A stretch of DNA of 64,000 nucleotides from contig NZ_VOGW01000044.1 of the NCBI RefSeq assembly GCF_007896895.1, positions 1-64,000 on the forward strand, given 5' to 3'. The notes under the pieces were generated by a model, which had not been told where the DNA came from, searched no databases, and was given only the letters and a program-made list of their open reading frames with translations. This document shows positions 63,691-64,000 of this stretch, piece after piece; the stretch's first letter is position 1; the number at the start of each line of letters is the position of its first letter. The position numbers and the translations under genes were made by a program. This stretch comes from Streptomyces misionensis (GTDB lineage: Bacteria; Actinomycetota; Actinomycetes; Streptomycetales; Streptomycetaceae).

Positions 63691-64000
63691 CTACCGGCCG
63701 TGCCCCGCGCCCAGGCCGGGCGGAGTCGCCGCCTCGCGCGAAGCGTCCCGGGCAGGCGGCGCACGGCGCCTGGCTTCGGCGGCCTCGACGATCAGGCGTG
63801 CCGCGTCGGGAGGAAGGTCCAGGTTCCTCTCCAGCCAGACGGCGCTCCTCGCAGTGCCATGGGCGGCCAGCACCCACGCCTCGTAAAGCCGACCTGAGGG
63901 CGGGGCATCCCCTTCCTCGCAGACGGCGCGGACCGCGTCCGCGGGGAAGCCGTCGAGCGTGTCTGCGGTGAACCACGAGCTGTCGACCGGCTCCGTGCTC
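63691..64000 (-). CDS. unknown protein, partial at the right edge
   Basis: The minus frame is open from 64000 to a TAG at 63691-63693. It reads TEPVDSSWFTADTLDGFPAD, then LYEAWVLAAHGTARSAVWLERNLDLPPDAARLIVEAAEA, and ends in a Pro/Gly-rich tail. Codon bias is normal. I do not recognise the family. It is convergent with the transporter gene, 27 bp away. The start lies outside the window. Confidence 0.6.
   Translation of the reverse strand, partial: STEPVDSSWFTADTLDGFPADAVRAVCEEGDAPPSGRLYEAWVLAAHGTARSAVWLERNLDLPPDAARLIVEAAEARRRAPPARDASREAATPPGLGAGHGR

Overview
The window is a 64-kb piece of a very GC-rich actinobacterial chromosome, almost certainly Streptomyces or a close relative. The evidence is strong third-position G/C bias in every real gene, many GTG starts, genes coupled by ATGA or GTGA overlaps, a complete ergothioneine operon, an F420/luciferase-type oxidoreductase carrying the window's only in-frame TTA codon that I found, a perfect CebR box and a DasR-type operator. 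I saw no rRNA, tRNA, CRISPR array, prophage or intact insertion sequence.

Layout. 1-3.2 kb: a secreted Gly/Asn-rich protein, a bestrophin-like DUF4239 membrane protein with a probable 57-residue membrane microprotein in front of it, and a LysR regulator. 3.3-6.7 kb: sdhCAB for a one-subunit-anchor (type B, Sdh1-like) succinate dehydrogenase. 6.8-14.7 kb: a complete meta-cleavage route for a hydroxylated aromatic acid in two arms. An IclR regulator faces hydratase-dehydrogenase-aldolase (mhpDFE), and a TetR regulator faces flavin hydroxylase-extradiol dioxygenase-C-C hydrolase, with two palindromic operators between them. 14.8-16.5 kb: an olsB/olsA-like acyltransferase pair for ornithine-type lipids. 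16.5-20.4 kb: a UvrA-like ABC ATPase, an MT0933-type small protein and a luciferase-like oxidoreductase, bracketed by two copies of a palindromic intergenic repeat. 20.4-22.6 kb: HAD phosphatase, dodecin and an orphan sugar-binding lipoprotein with a DasR-like operator. 22.6-27.0 kb: egtABCD, divergent from a bacterial-type poly(ADP-ribose) glycohydrolase.

28-33.5 kb is an accessory patch: a TIM-barrel protein, remnants of an IS5-family transposase, an antibiotic-monooxygenase-fold protein, a PemK/MazF-like toxin, tandem repeats, and a cellulose-binding glycoside hydrolase under a perfect CebR box. 33.5-44.6 kb holds single-gene and two-gene stress and detoxification units: quinone reductase, cupin/SufR-like regulator/membrane protein, amidase, esterase, FMN reductase with a divergent TetR and two operators, LacI, thioredoxin, flavoprotein disulfide reductase and epoxide hydrolase. 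44.8-48.1 kb is the xylose locus (ROK repressor, xylA, no xylB) beside decayed ROK and Gfo/Idh/MocA fragments. 48.2-55.3 kb: a second-type peptide deformylase, TPR protein, dxs, XdhC, a GlxA-type regulator facing a DJ-1 operon. 55.5-64 kb: a SLOG-fold protein, an LLM oxidoreductase with a TTA codon, two crcB fluoride-channel genes around a decayed DUF190 gene, htpG, and an operon pairing a PRC-barrel/MgtE-N/CBS protein with an Nramp-related (probably Mg) transporter. A partial gene runs off the right edge.

Most genes are ordinary Streptomyces functions. The items most worth checking are the two-regulator aromatic cluster with its operators, the Mg-type Nramp/MgtE-N operon with its inverted repeat, the microprotein/DUF4239 pair, the paired palindromic repeats, and three gene remnants (IS5 transposase, ROK/MocA, DUF190) that have no intact ORF.
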